A stretch of 64,000 bases of DNA. Source: Dehalococcoidia bacterium. Lineage in GTDB: Bacteria > Chloroflexota > Dehalococcoidia > Tepidiformales > Tepidiformaceae. Position numbers and translations under genes: made by a program. The stretch lies in the NCBI GenBank assembly GCA_020847985.1, contig JADLBC010000008.1, forward strand, positions 124,001-188,000. The letters run 5' to 3'. The notes under the pieces are model-generated. The model saw only the letters and a program-made list of their open reading frames with translations. It was not told the DNA's origin and searched no databases. Positions 9,246-18,565 of this stretch are shown here, in pieces; within the stretch, counting starts at the first letter, position 1; the number at the start of each line of letters is the position of its first letter.

Positions 9246-10574
9246 ATGCCCGCCGATGCTCCCTCGCGGCCCCTCGCGGCCGTCCTCACCCTCGGCTGCA
9301 AACTCAACCTCGCCGATAGCGGCGAGATCGCCCACGCCCTGTGCGCCGCCGGCTTCGATGTCGTCGACCACGTTTGCGAAGCCGATGCCTTCGTCGTCAA
9401 CACCTGCTCGGTCACCCACGTCGCCGACCAGAAGTCGCGGCGGCTGGTGCGCTCCATCCGGCGCGTTGCCCCGGGGGCGGCGGTCGCGGTCACGGGCTGT
9501 TTTCCCCAGAGTGCCGGCTTCGATGCCGCGACCGCCCTTGGCGCCGACTTCGTCTCCGGCACGCGCGATGCCGACAAGGCGGCGTTGGTGGCCCTGCTCG
9601 CCGCCCGCACGGGAACCGTCGCCGCGCCGGCCCCCGCGGCGACGCTCCTCACCCGCGTGTTCATCAAGGCGCAGGAAGGCTGCAACGACGTCTGCGCGTT
9701 CTGCATCGTGCCCCGTACCCGCGGCCGTGAGGAATCTCGCCCGCCTGCCTTCGTGGCGAACGAAGTCACGCGTGCGGTGGAGGCAGGCGCCCGCGAGGTG
9801 GTCATAACGGGCACGCAGCTGGGGGCCTGGGGACGTGACCTGCCCGTGCCGCTCGCGCCGCACCACCTCATTTCCGCGCTCCTCGAACGCACCGAGGCAC
9901 CGCGCATCCGCTTCAGTTCGCTCCAGCCGCAGGACATAACGGCCGAACTGCTGGCACTCTGGGCCGACCCCCGGCTGATGCCGCACTTCCACCTCGCCTT
10001 GCAGTCCGGCAGCGAACCGATCCTCGCCGCCATGCGCCGCCGCTACACCGCGCGCGAATTCCGCGACGCCGCCGCGCGCATCGCCGCCGCCGTCCCGGGC
10101 GCGGCCATCACCACCGATGTCATCGCCGCCTTCCCCGGCGAAACCGAGGACGACTTCGCGGATACCCTCGCGTTCTGCGACGAGATCGGCTTTGCCCGCC
10201 TCCACTGCTTCCCCTATTCCCAGCGCAGCCGGACCGTCGCCGCGCGCCTGCCGGGCCAGTTGCCACCCGAGGTGAAGAAGGCGCGCATGGCCCGCCTGCT
10301 CGCCCTCGGCGCGCGGCTGCAGGCCCGGTTCCACGCCCGCTTCCAGGGCGAAACCCGGCCCGTCCTCTGGGAAGAATTGCGCACAAGCCCGGCCGGCGCC
10401 CCCGCCTGGTTCGGCCACACCGATAACTACATCCCGGTGTATGGCCCGGGCGAGAACCTCCGGAATCGTGTTACGCCTGTGCGATTGGGCGTTCCCTACG
10501 CTGATGGCATGTGGGGTACTCCCCCGGGAGGGTCGCATGACCGCCATCCGCAGGTTCTTCCTGGCGCTTCATAG
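9246..10574 (+). CDS. mtaB: MtaB-type tRNA t6A37 methylthiotransferase
   Basis: 442 aa radical-SAM enzyme of the MiaB/MtaB family. The N-terminal UPF0004 domain carries its three cluster ligands (Cys18 in LGCKLN, Cys54 in NTCSVT, Cys85 in TGCF); the radical-SAM triad is Cys146, Cys150 and Cys153 in CNDVCAFC. The NTCSVTHVAD and SRRLVR motifs fit MtaB, which makes ms2t6A at position 37 of tRNAs reading ANN codons, rather than MiaB. The last 38 nt overlap amaP, so its C-terminal tail (GGSHDRHPQV...) is probably not conserved. Confidence 0.88.
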   Translation: MPADAPSRPLAAVLTLGCKLNLADSGEIAHALCAAGFDVVDHVCEADAFVVNTCSVTHVADQKSRRLVRSIRRVAPGAAVAVTGCFPQSAGFDAATALGADFVSGTRDADKAALVALLAARTGTVAAPAPAATLLTRVFIKAQEGCNDVCAFCIVPRTRGREESRPPAFVANEVTRAVEAGAREVVITGTQLGAWGRDLPVPLAPHHLISALLERTEAPRIRFSSLQPQDITAELLALWADPRLMPHFHLALQSGSEPILAAMRRRYTAREFRDAAARIAAAVPGAAITTDVIAAFPGETEDDFADTLAFCDEIGFARLHCFPYSQRSRTVAARLPGQLPPEVKKARMARLLALGARLQARFHARFQGETRPVLWEELRTSPAGAPAWFGHTDNYIPVYGPGENLRNRVTPVRLGVPYADGMWGTPPGGSHDRHPQVLPGAS

Positions 10575-11229
10575 CCTCATCGTTCTCGGCGCAGCGGGCG
10601 CGCTCATCGATCTTCTCTGGGCCGAACGCAGCCTCGACTTTTCGGTCGAAAGCCTCACCGCCACCGCCTCTCTCGATGCCGGCGACACCGCGAAGCTCGC
10701 GGCGACGGCGGCCCTGGGCGCGCTCGCCCTCCTCGCGCTTTTCACGCTCTTCCTCGCGCTCACACCGGCGCGGTCGGGCCGTGACAGCGCTCTGCGCCTG
10801 CGCCAGGGCGATGGCGGCACGGTCGAAGTGCGCGGCTCCGCGCTCGAAGCGCTCCTCGCCGCCGAGATCGAACGCATCCCCGATGTCGTCCGCGCCGAGC
10901 CGCGCGTACGCGTCCACAAGGGCTCCGTCGATTCCGATATCGGCGTCGCCATCGCCCCCGGCGCCAGCATCGCCGCCGTTACCAGCAGCGTCGTCAACAC
11001 CACCCGCCAGGCCCTCCAGGAGCAGGTCGGCGTCAACAACGTCCGCCGCCCCTCGGTGCGCGTTCGCTACGACGAAAACGCCGCGAAGCACGCCCGCGAA
11101 GAGCGCGCCGCGGGCCTCACCGGGGAGCGCATGGCGCCCCAGCACGTAGACCGCGCGGACCGGCCCGTCTATCCTGCGGAACCGGTGGGCCTCCGCAATC
11201 GCGACCGCTCACCGGACGTGCATGACTGA
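10537..11229 (+). CDS. AmaP-like alkaline shock membrane anchor protein
   Basis: 230 aa. Two hydrophobic helices (about residues 6-28 and 49-75) are followed by a cytoplasmic Asp23-like region (VEVRGSALEALLAAEIERI, then VRVHKGSVDSDIGVAIAPGA). This matches the AmaP family, which anchors Asp23 to the membrane in Staphylococcus. No Asp23 gene is in the window. The ATG at 10537 follows GGGAGGG; earlier in-frame codons lie inside mtaB. Overlaps scpB by 8 nt. Confidence 0.7.
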   Translation: MTAIRRFFLALHSLIVLGAAGALIDLLWAERSLDFSVESLTATASLDAGDTAKLAATAALGALALLALFTLFLALTPARSGRDSALRLRQGDGGTVEVRGSALEALLAAEIERIPDVVRAEPRVRVHKGSVDSDIGVAIAPGASIAAVTSSVVNTTRQALQEQVGVNNVRRPSVRVRYDENAAKHAREERAAGLTGERMAPQHVDRADRPVYPAEPVGLRNRDRSPDVHD

Positions 11230-11779
11230 AACCGGCCTTCACGCTCCCGCCCCGAATGAACTCCCGTGGGTCGTGGAAGCGCTCCTCTTCGTCTCGGACG
11301 AACCCCAGCCGCTCTCCGCCCTCGCTAACGCCGCCGGCGTCAGCGAGGGCGCCGTGCGCAAGGCGATCGGCATCCTCTCGCGTGATTACGAGGCCCGCGG
11401 CCTCCGCGTGATGGAGGACGGCCACCGCTACCAGCTCGTCACCGCCCCCGATTACGCGCCCTATATCGACCAGCTCCTCGGCGCCGGGCCCGGCCAGAAG
11501 CTCTCCCGCGCCGCCCTCGAAGTCCTCACCATCGTCGCCTACAAGCAGCCCTGCTCGCGCGCCGAAATCGAAGCCATCCGCGGCGTCAACAGCGACCGCC
11601 TCGTCACGCAGCTCGAGGTGCGCGGCCTGGTTGAAGCCGTCGGCGTCGCCGAGGGGCCCGGGCGGGCGAAACTCTTCCGCACCACGATGAAATTCCTCGA
11701 ACACTTCGGCCTCGAAAGCCCGCAGGACCTGCCGCCCATCCCCGTTGAGGAGGCGCCGGCCGCGCCCGAGACCCTCTGA
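11222..11779 (+). CDS. scpB: Segregation and condensation protein ScpB
   Basis: 185 aa. Two winged-helix domains; the hallmark ALEVLTIVAYKQP and the RGVNSDRLVTQLEVRGLV stretch are present. ScpB dimerises and joins ScpA and SMC in the condensin complex that organises the chromosome. scpA is not within the window, although scpA-scpB are usually adjacent. Start overlaps the 3' end of amaP by 8 nt and the DUF503 gene begins 5 nt after the stop, so this is one transcription unit. Confidence 0.93.
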   Translation: MTETGLHAPAPNELPWVVEALLFVSDEPQPLSALANAAGVSEGAVRKAIGILSRDYEARGLRVMEDGHRYQLVTAPDYAPYIDQLLGAGPGQKLSRAALEVLTIVAYKQPCSRAEIEAIRGVNSDRLVTQLEVRGLVEAVGVAEGPGRAKLFRTTMKFLEHFGLESPQDLPPIPVEEAPAAPETL

Positions 11780-11784
11780 CCGCC

Positions 11785-12078
11785 ATGGCCACGACCGTCG
11801 GCGTCCTGCACATCCGCCTCGCCCTCCCCGCTGCCACCCTCAAGGAGAAGCGCACCATCGTGAAGTCGGTGGTCGCCCGGCTGCGGACGCGCTTCAACGC
11901 CTCCGTCGCCGAAGTCGCCGACCTCGACGACCCCGGCCACGCCACGCTCGCCGCCGCCTGCATTTCGAACGACGCGCGTCACGCCGATTCCCAGCTCCAG
12001 GCCATCGCCAACGCCGTCGAGGAGTGGCGCCTCGATGCCGAGGTCCTTGGCATCGAAACCGAACTCATCCCCGTCTGA
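11785..12078 (+). CDS. DUF503 family protein
   Basis: 97 aa, full length for DUF503. Starts with a G-V-L-H-I-R-L-A-L-P strand, then LKEKRTIVKSVVARLRTRFN, the family hallmark, and a strand-rich second half. Function in the family is not firmly known; it is often near rbfA or nusA. Last gene of the mtaB-amaP-scpB-DUF503 unit, followed by a strong hairpin. Confidence 0.85.
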   Translation: MATTVGVLHIRLALPAATLKEKRTIVKSVVARLRTRFNASVAEVADLDDPGHATLAAACISNDARHADSQLQAIANAVEEWRLDAEVLGIETELIPV

Positions 12079-12118
12079 CCGTCAGTCGGTCCCGGTTCGC
12101 TGCGAGACCCGGAAACGC

Positions 12119-12146
12119 CACAGGGCGCCGCATCCGGCGCCCTGTG
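12119..12146. terminator. Bidirectional terminator
   Basis: CACAGGGCGCCG (12119-12130), loop CATC, CGGCGCCCTGTG (12135-12146): a perfect 12-bp stem between the convergent DUF503 gene and the TIG-repeat gene. Confidence 0.75.
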
Positions 12147-12168
12147 CGAAGCTCCCAACACGCGTGAC

Positions 12169-14391
12169 TTACGCCTCGGCGACCACCCATGCGACCGTGC
12201 CTGTGCCCGGGTAGACCGCGATCCAATACGCCGTGCCCTGCCGGAACGTCGTCATGTCGTTCGCACCCGGCACGTTCGCCCCGGGGAAGTAGCCGAGCCA
12301 GCAGGCCGGCTCCCCATTGCGGCATCCGGCGCCGTTCGCACTCCACGTGTAGACCGCGCCGACGCTGCTCGCCACGTCGTTCGTCGCCGGGTTGTCCGGC
12401 GATTCCGTCCCGTGCAGCGCACTGAAGATCGACAGGTTGTCGCCGCCCGCCCACGTGATGAGCGAGAAGCCCGGGTAGAGCGAATACGTCACCGTCGATC
12501 CCGCCGCGGCACCGTACTGGTAGTCGTTGGCCGTGCCCGTGACGGCGCTCGTCCCCTGCAAGGTCGTGACCGTTACTTCGACCGTTCCCGCCGTCGCCCG
12601 CGCGGGGACCGTCACCTTGATCTGGGTGTCGCTCACGATGACGTTCGTGCCCGCCGCGGAGCCGGTGTACGCCACGGGCACATTCGCACCCCCGAACGTC
12701 ACCGCCGTCACGCCGCCGCCGAAGAAGCCGGAACCGAAGACCGTGATCACGTTCCCACCGCCCACCGGGCCGTTGCTCGGCGAGAGGCTCGTGATCGTGG
12801 GCGGCGTCGCTGCCGTGTAGCTGAACTGCCCCGGGATGCCAATGTTCCCCGTCTCGATCCCGTTCTGGCATGGAAATGGCGCCGGGCTCGGCGGACAGAA
12901 CACCACCGTCACCGGCACCGACCCCGCCGGCTGCGGCGGGGACTGCACCGTGATCTCCGTCGATCCCTTCAGCGAGACCGTGCCCAGGGGCGCGACCACC
13001 GTGCCGAACTTTACGAAGAACGGCTCCGTGAAGTTCTGGCCCTTGATCCGCACCAGCGTGCCGCCCGTGGTCGGGCCGCTCGCCGGCGGGCACGATGCCG
13101 TGCACGACGAGTTCTCGACCGATGTCACGAGCGCCGTGCCACTGTAGGTGTAGTCGTCGAGCGTGCCCGCGTCGGCGCTATCGAACAGGCCCACGCGCAC
13201 GCGCACAGTCACCGTGCCCGGGGTGCCCGCCGGCACCACCGCCGTCAGGCTGTTGGAGCCCGCCACCACGACGTTCGTCGAGGCAGCGGTACCGAAGTAC
13301 ACCTGCGTGTTGCCCACCTGGTAGCCGCTTCCGCTAACCGTCACGGTGTTCCCGCCCGCCGGGGGTCCCGCGTTCGGCGAGACCGCGCTGACCGTCGGCC
13401 CCCCCGAATAGGTGTAGTAGTCGTCGTTCGTCTGCGGGCTCTGCCTGGCCGTGACCGTGTCGGTGACGGTCACGTGCACCTTCGCCGCACCCGCCGAAGC
13501 CGGCGCCGTCACCTGCAGGTGCCCGGAGTCCGTGAAGGTGCACACCGGTACGGTGGCGACCCCGAACCGCACCGTCCCACACCCCGGGGGGAACTGCCCG
13601 CCCGTGATCGTCACCGGCGTTCCGCCGCTCACTACGCCGTTGTTCGGCGTCACGCTCGTGATGAAGGGGCCGTTGGTGTAGTAGTAGCCGCCCGGCAGCG
13701 TGAAGTTGCCGTTCCCGCCAAGAACCTGCACATCCGCCGCGCCGCTCGTGGCCCGCCCGCCCGGCGCGTTGCAGGTGATCGTCGTCGAGTCCACCACCGT
13801 CATGGGCGAGCACGTGATGCTCACGTCGTCGCCGCTGAGCCGCAGCACGCTCACCGTCGTCACGCTGCCGAGGTTCGTTCCGCGGATCGTGATCGGGCCG
13901 CCGTTCAGCCCGCCCGATGCCGGTGTGACCGACGTGATGGTAGGCCCGGTCGATGGGTTGATCGTGATGATCGCGCTCGATGGTGAGCCCGTGAAGTCCG
14001 GCGCGCTCGCCGTCAGCGTCACCCGCAGCGTCTTGCCGATGCCCGCACCCGCAAGAATCTCCAGGTTCCGTGTCTTACTCGTGTCCCCGCTCAGGAACGT
14101 CAGCGTCGTTTGCCCGGGCTGCGCATAGTCGGCGCCCGGCACCGCCGTGATCGCCTGGTAGTCGAGCGTGACGATCGACGTCCCCGAGCAGCCCTCGCCG
14201 GTCCGCGTCACCGTGATCGGGACGGTCGTGCCGCTGGTGCCCGAGTAGGTGCCCGCTCCCAGGGCGTAAATGCAGTTCGTCGCGGCCGCCGGGACGGGAC
14301 GCAGCAGCATCGCCGGCACGGCGCCCAGCGCGAGCACCGCGAGCAACGCCACGCGCCACGTCAGCAGCCGGTCGAGGCAGCTGTTGACCAT
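12169..14391 (-). CDS. Secreted IPT/TIG-repeat surface protein
   Basis: 740 aa. Signal peptide: positive start, hydrophobic residues about 13-31, cleavage near AAATN. Next comes a Calx-beta-like domain (GTSGTTVPITVTRTGEGC), then five IPT/TIG immunoglobulin-like repeats, each opening with P-x-I/V-T-S-V/L-x-P-x-x-G and G-G-x-x-V/I-T-V/I-x-G. The last 100 residues (YPGFSLITWAGG..., ending AYWIAVYPG) are a separate aromatic-rich C-terminal domain that could be an anchoring or sorting module. Probably an adhesive or sheath protein. No LPXTG. Single gene, divergent from otsA. Confidence 0.82.
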   Translation of the reverse strand: MVNSCLDRLLTWRVALLAVLALGAVPAMLLRPVPAAATNCIYALGAGTYSGTSGTTVPITVTRTGEGCSGTSIVTLDYQAITAVPGADYAQPGQTTLTFLSGDTSKTRNLEILAGAGIGKTLRVTLTASAPDFTGSPSSAIITINPSTGPTITSVTPASGGLNGGPITIRGTNLGSVTTVSVLRLSGDDVSITCSPMTVVDSTTITCNAPGGRATSGAADVQVLGGNGNFTLPGGYYYTNGPFITSVTPNNGVVSGGTPVTITGGQFPPGCGTVRFGVATVPVCTFTDSGHLQVTAPASAGAAKVHVTVTDTVTARQSPQTNDDYYTYSGGPTVSAVSPNAGPPAGGNTVTVSGSGYQVGNTQVYFGTAASTNVVVAGSNSLTAVVPAGTPGTVTVRVRVGLFDSADAGTLDDYTYSGTALVTSVENSSCTASCPPASGPTTGGTLVRIKGQNFTEPFFVKFGTVVAPLGTVSLKGSTEITVQSPPQPAGSVPVTVVFCPPSPAPFPCQNGIETGNIGIPGQFSYTAATPPTITSLSPSNGPVGGGNVITVFGSGFFGGGVTAVTFGGANVPVAYTGSAAGTNVIVSDTQIKVTVPARATAGTVEVTVTTLQGTSAVTGTANDYQYGAAAGSTVTYSLYPGFSLITWAGGDNLSIFSALHGTESPDNPATNDVASSVGAVYTWSANGAGCRNGEPACWLGYFPGANVPGANDMTTFRQGTAYWIAVYPGTGTVAWVVAEA

Positions 14392-14667
14392 GCGTGTGTT
14401 CCTCCAGAATCACGCGGCCACCCGGGGGCAAGCGTCCGCGGGCCTGAATGTACCCCCACACCTTGACTGAGCGCCAACTGTTATGACGGATACACGGGAA
14501 AGGTCACGTTCGCCTAGCTTCCGGCGAACGCCGTTTCGTCATGGATTCGCGACCGTCCGCGACCGTGCAGGCATGGCGGCAGCCGCCTCCGGGATTCCGA
14601 TCACCGCTTCCGCCGCGAGCGCATTCCAACTGCATCGCGGGCGCGCTGCTCCCGCCGGGACCACCCC
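14392..14667. other. Intergenic region between divergent genes
   Basis: 276 nt without a gene I can support. On the minus strand TTGGCG and TACATT (19-nt spacing) could serve the TIG gene; on the plus strand a TTGACT lies at 14463-14468 without a well-spaced -10. Nothing else seen. Confidence 0.4.
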
Positions 14668-14673
14668 TATACT
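14668..14673 (+). promoter_or_regulatory. -10 box TATACT, leaderless otsA
   Basis: TATACT ends 6 nt before the otsA ATG (14680); no Shine-Dalgarno and no -35 match. Predicts a transcript starting at the ATG. Confidence 0.45.
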
Positions 14674-14679
14674 GGGCGA

Positions 14680-16149
14680 ATGGATCGATTCGCAGGCCTG
14701 ATTCTCGCGAACCGCGCCTTCCTCGATCATGCATCCCCCCCGGGCGCGCCCGAAGCCGCCACTCCGGCGACGGAGGGCGGCCTCCTCGCCGCCGTTCGCC
14801 CCATCATCGCCACCTGGGATGGCGACCACGGCACGACCTGGATCGGCGCCGGCTGCGGCCCCTTTGACCGCGAATTCGTCGATGGCCGCGGCTTCGAAAT
14901 TATCCCCACCGCGCACGGGCCCCTTCGCCATCGCCGCCTCTTCTTCGGCGACGAGACCTGGCACGGGCACTACCGCGAGACCGCGAACGGCTTTCTCTGG
15001 CCCGCCATGCACATCATCGAGTTGCCGCTCCCGGATATCACCGCCTACTTCCCCCGTCCCCGGACGCCGTCCGCGAGCGCCTGGGCCGCCTACGAACAGG
15101 TAAACGACGCCTTCGCCGCCGCGGCTGACGCCACCGCCGCCGGTGAACCCGTCTGGATTCACGATTACCAGCTCGCGCTCGTTCCCGCGCTCCTGCGCGA
15201 CCGCGGCGCGAGCATGCCCATCGGCTTCTTTCTCCACACCCCCTTCCCTTCGATGCCCATCCTCGAACGGGTCCTCGACCGCGAAGGGCTCGCGCGCTTC
15301 GAACGCATCGTGACCGGCATCCTGGGCGCCAGCCTGGCCGGCTTCCAATCCGAAGCCGATGCCTCCCGCTTCATCGATGCCGCCGAACGCCTCGGCGCGA
15401 CCCGCGCGGGAAATCGTCTTGCCTTTCGCGGCCGGGAGACCTGCGTCGGCGCGTACCCCGTTGGCATCGATGCCGACGAACTGCTCGACGTGGCGCGCGC
15501 GGCCGGGCCGATCACCCTGTTCGACCCCCCTGCCACGCCCGTGCCGCTCGTTGTCGGGCTCGAACGGGCGGACTACACGAAGGGCATCCCCGAGCGTCTC
15601 GCCGCCGTTCGCCGCGCCTATGACGCCGGCCTCGCCTTCTCCTATGCCGGCGTCGCCGCCCCCACGCGCGAAGGCGTCGCCGCCTACGAACGCCTCGCCA
15701 GCGACGTCGAGAACGCCGCCGCCGAGGCTGCACGTGCTGCCCGCGCCCACGGCCGCGTGTTCACCCACGTCCATCGCAACCTTCCATGGGTCGAAGTTGT
15801 CGGCCTCCAGCGCGACGCCGATGTCATCTTCACGTCCTCGCTCGCCGATGGCATGAACCTGGTGCCCCTCCAGTCCGCTATCGCCCAGTCCCTGAGGCCC
15901 GTGGGCGAGCGTGCGGTTATCGTGACGGGGAAGGGCGCCGGCGTCGCATCCGCTTTCGCCGGTTTCGAACAGGATGGCCTGGTGACTGTTGACCCACTCG
16001 ACCCCGCCGCCATGGACGCCACCCTCCGGGCCGCTGTCGCCGGCGAACTGCCCCAGGTCAGCGACCGGCTCATCGCCGCCGTTCGCTCCCGCGATGCCCG
16101 CGCCTGGGCAACCCGATTCCTGACCGACCTCGAGGAAATCCGATGCTGA
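14680..16149 (+). CDS. otsA: Trehalose-6-phosphate synthase (GT20)
   Basis: 489 aa glycosyltransferase family 20. Seen in order: EGGLL loop near residue 30, WIHDYQLALVPALLR, GFFLHTPFPS, GRE with YPVGIDADEL, the nucleotide-sugar site VGLERADYTKGIPERL and LADGMNLVP. OtsA joins UDP- or GDP-glucose to glucose-6-phosphate, giving trehalose-6-phosphate as a compatible-solute precursor. The canonical SNRLP start of the family is replaced by LILANRAF, so donor or acceptor preference may differ. otsB overlaps its end by 7 nt, which supports the trehalose assignment over glucosylglycerol-phosphate synthesis. Confidence 0.88.
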   Translation: MDRFAGLILANRAFLDHASPPGAPEAATPATEGGLLAAVRPIIATWDGDHGTTWIGAGCGPFDREFVDGRGFEIIPTAHGPLRHRRLFFGDETWHGHYRETANGFLWPAMHIIELPLPDITAYFPRPRTPSASAWAAYEQVNDAFAAAADATAAGEPVWIHDYQLALVPALLRDRGASMPIGFFLHTPFPSMPILERVLDREGLARFERIVTGILGASLAGFQSEADASRFIDAAERLGATRAGNRLAFRGRETCVGAYPVGIDADELLDVARAAGPITLFDPPATPVPLVVGLERADYTKGIPERLAAVRRAYDAGLAFSYAGVAAPTREGVAAYERLASDVENAAAEAARAARAHGRVFTHVHRNLPWVEVVGLQRDADVIFTSSLADGMNLVPLQSAIAQSLRPVGERAVIVTGKGAGVASAFAGFEQDGLVTVDPLDPAAMDATLRAAVAGELPQVSDRLIAAVRSRDARAWATRFLTDLEEIRC

Positions 16150-16928
16150 GCCTTGCCGCCATCGAACAATTCCGGACCATCGCCGCATCGCGGCGGCCGC
16201 TGCTCATCGCCACCGACCTCGATGGCACGCTCTCGCCCATCGCCGCGCATGCCGCCGAGGCCCGCGTGCCCGCGCCGGCCCTCGCCGTTCTCGACCGCCT
16301 GGCCCAGGTTGCGCGCGTCGCCGTCATCACCGGCCGCGACCTCAACACTGCTCGCCGTCTCGTCCCCTGCGAAGGCGTCGTCGTCATCGGCAGCCACGGC
16401 CTCGAGACCACCTTCGAAAGCGACCTCCTCCCCGGCGTCGACCGTGTCCGCCTCGGCGCCGCCCTCGAGCGCGTCGAGCAGAAGGTTGTCTCAGCGGTGC
16501 CCTCGGCGTACCTGCACGTCGAACGGAAGGCCATCTCCACGGCGTTTCACTTCCGCCAGACGCCCGAACTCGAACACCAGCTGCGCAAGGCCCTTGAAAA
16601 CCTCCCGGAAGAACTCCGCCTGCGCGAAGGCCGCATGGTCCTCGAAGTGCTCCCCAACGCCCAGGGCGGCAAGGACCTCGCCCTGACCGCGCTCGCCCGC
16701 GCGTTCAAGGTCAAATCGATCCTCGCCATGGGCGATGACCGCACCGATATCGCCATGTTTCGCGCCGGTCTCGCACTCGAGCCGGAAGGCATCCAGGTGC
16801 TGCTCGCGGGTGTCGCCGGTGGCTCGGAAACGCCGCCCGAGATTGCCGAGCTTTCGCACGTCCTCCTGCGCAGCACCGATGAAGCCCTCGAAGCGCTCGA
16901 AACGGTCGCCCGCGCGATGGGCGTCTAG
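16143..16928 (+). CDS. otsB: Trehalose-6-phosphate phosphatase
   Basis: 261 aa HAD-superfamily phosphatase. Motif I ATDLDGTLSPI holds the nucleophile and acid Asp; ITGRDL, GSHGLE and motif IV GDDRTDIAMF complete the OtsB pattern. It dephosphorylates trehalose-6-phosphate to trehalose. Translationally coupled to otsA by a 7-nt overlap. Its 3' end overlaps the convergent hypothetical gene by 4 nt. Confidence 0.9.
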   Translation: MLSLAAIEQFRTIAASRRPLLIATDLDGTLSPIAAHAAEARVPAPALAVLDRLAQVARVAVITGRDLNTARRLVPCEGVVVIGSHGLETTFESDLLPGVDRVRLGAALERVEQKVVSAVPSAYLHVERKAISTAFHFRQTPELEHQLRKALENLPEELRLREGRMVLEVLPNAQGGKDLALTALARAFKVKSILAMGDDRTDIAMFRAGLALEPEGIQVLLAGVAGGSETPPEIAELSHVLLRSTDEALEALETVARAMGV

Positions 16929-17503
16929 CCCGCCGCGATCGCTTCCGGCGCCGCCGTCGCCCGGAAGGCGGCCAGCATCGTCAGCCCCATCACCCGCAGG
17001 TCCGGGCTCGTGCCCGCCTGGTCCGGGGCGGCGAGGCCCTGTGCCACCCGGTCCCACACCTCGATTACGCTCGCGACCTGGTCGTGGTGCAGCGTTGCGT
17101 ACGCCGCGCCGATGCCCTCCAGCGCCAGCCCCAGCGCCCGCCGATCGACCGTTCCCGCGCGCGTCGCCGTCCACGCCAGCCGCGTCGCGAGGTGCTCCCA
17201 CGGCCAGCAGATCACGGTGTGCTTCCGGTCCTGGAGGGCCGCCTTGAAGCCATCGGCCGTGTGCCTCGCCACCAGCCGCGCTTCGTCCTGTTCCTGGGGC
17301 GAAGGCTCCGCCGCGAACGCGCCCGGCGCCGCATACGCCGACCCGATGACCACCGACGCCGCGTTCGCGATCGCCCGTTCAAGCTCCGCGAACGTCAGGG
17401 CCGTGACCTCGCGCTGGACCGAGAATCGCTCCAACAGCCATTCGCCGAACACGGCACGCGAGGGTGCGGGCGGTGGCGGCGCCGCGCGCCGGAAGAGCCT
17501 CAT
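16925..17503 (-). CDS. Hypothetical protein
   Basis: 192 aa, not recognised. Begins MRLFRRAAPPPPAPS, then a mostly alpha-helical, Ala-rich sequence with no signal peptide or membrane helix (AELERAIANAASVV, KHTVICWPWEHLA). I chose the ATG at 17503; an in-frame start at 17539 adds 12 residues of unlikely composition. Convergent with otsB. Single gene; soluble cytoplasmic protein likely. Confidence 0.6.
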   Translation of the reverse strand: MRLFRRAAPPPPAPSRAVFGEWLLERFSVQREVTALTFAELERAIANAASVVIGSAYAAPGAFAAEPSPQEQDEARLVARHTADGFKAALQDRKHTVICWPWEHLATRLAWTATRAGTVDRRALGLALEGIGAAYATLHHDQVASVIEVWDRVAQGLAAPDQAGTSPDLRVMGLTMLAAFRATAAPEAIAAG

Positions 17504-17634
17504 GCGATGATCATCGGCGTCGTCCGCCCGCCGCGCCATCGGCCCGACCGGGACCTTACCCGGATGTTGTCCCCCGTTCGTTACGCTCGAATCACCTCGC
17601 CGTCGCCGTGATCACTCGTAGAGTTGTTCGTACC

Positions 17635-18132
17635 ATGATCGCAGTGGCCCCTCAGATTGTTGATTGCCCCCGGGACCCGGGCGTCGAGACTGCCCTTCGC
17701 TGCTCCCGCTGCGAAACGCCGATCTGCCCGAAGTGCCTGGTCCAGAGCCCCGTCGGCGCGCGCTGCAGGGATTGCGCGAAGGTCTACAAGTCCCCCGTCT
17801 ATACGTTGGGGACCGGCCACCTGTTCCGCGCGGCACTCGCCGCGACCATCGGCGGCCTTGCCATCGGCGCCGCCTGGATCGGCCTGATGTTCGCCCTCCC
17901 GCTCGGCGGCTTCTTCTCCATCTTCGTCGGCGCCGGCCTCGCCTGGGCGTTCACGAAGATGATGGACTTCGCCACCGGCCTCAAGCGCGGCCCGTTCGTC
18001 GTCGGCTTCGCCATCGCTGGCATCCTCCTCGCCTGGGGGATGCAGTTCCTCGTGTTCGACCCGCGCCTCGCCTGGTCGGGCGTGCTCGCCGTCGGCGTCG
18101 GCGCCTACCTCGCCTACCAGAACCTCCGGTAG
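17635..18132 (+). CDS. B-box-like zinc-finger membrane protein
   Basis: 165 aa. A cysteine-rich N-terminal module (Cys11, Cys23, Cys26, Cys31, Cys34, Cys44, Cys47; spacing CxxC-x4-CxxC-x9-CxxC) resembles the bacterial B-box zinc finger fused to membrane domains, as in rhomboid-associated proteins. It is followed by about four membrane helices (from about residue 60 to the end). Role unknown in the family. The ATG at 17635 was chosen because the zinc module starts just after it; a TAGAGT lies 10 nt upstream. Convergent with the Lrp-ligand gene, 2 nt apart. Confidence 0.7.
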   Translation: MIAVAPQIVDCPRDPGVETALRCSRCETPICPKCLVQSPVGARCRDCAKVYKSPVYTLGTGHLFRAALAATIGGLAIGAAWIGLMFALPLGGFFSIFVGAGLAWAFTKMMDFATGLKRGPFVVGFAIAGILLAWGMQFLVFDPRLAWSGVLAVGVGAYLAYQNLR

Positions 18133-18134
18133 CG

Positions 18135-18386
18135 CTACTCCAGCACGATCCGGTGGCAGGTGACGGTTCGCTCGATTCCGTCCGCACTCAGCGTGATCAT
18201 CTGCACCGTGCGCGCGAGGTGGTCCGGTGATTCCGCCTCGATGTACAGCACGAGGTCATGCGGCCCCGTGATCGTGTCCGCCGAGAGCAGTTCCGCCCCC
18301 TCCATCGGCAACTCCCGCACGCTATCGAGGACCGCCCGCGCCCGTCCGATCTCCGTCTGTACGAAAACCCACCCGCGGAACGCCAT
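18135..18386 (-). CDS. Stand-alone Lrp/AsnC ligand-binding domain protein
   Basis: 83 aa. Contains only the RAM/AsnC effector domain: GWVFVQTEIGRARAVLDSV, then TGPHDLVLYIEAES and a C-terminal TCHRIVLE. No helix-turn-helix. Such small proteins form beta-alpha-beta dimers and octamers that bind amino acids and modulate other proteins or Lrp regulators. The ATG at 18386 follows AGGAG by 8 nt; an in-frame start at 18431 adds unconserved residues. Confidence 0.8.
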   Translation of the reverse strand: MAFRGWVFVQTEIGRARAVLDSVRELPMEGAELLSADTITGPHDLVLYIEAESPDHLARTVQMITLSADGIERTVTCHRIVLE

Positions 18387-18565
18387 GCTGCTGCTCCTCT
18401 TCGCCCTCGGACACCATACGTCGCCCGTCACCCCCTACCAATCCTCTTTGCGCGAAGAACGCGTTGCATCAAGCCGCTGGCCACCGCCGGCCCCTGTCGC
18501 ACCCCCGCCCCATCCGATACGCCTCGCGACATGGCGTGTCGCGGCCGTGGCCCACACTGCGACCC

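Noticed and set aside
12169-14391. DNA-level tandem repeats in the TIG protein gene
   Set aside because: Repeats are clear in the protein but the DNA copies have diverged, so they are domains and not a DNA repeat array.
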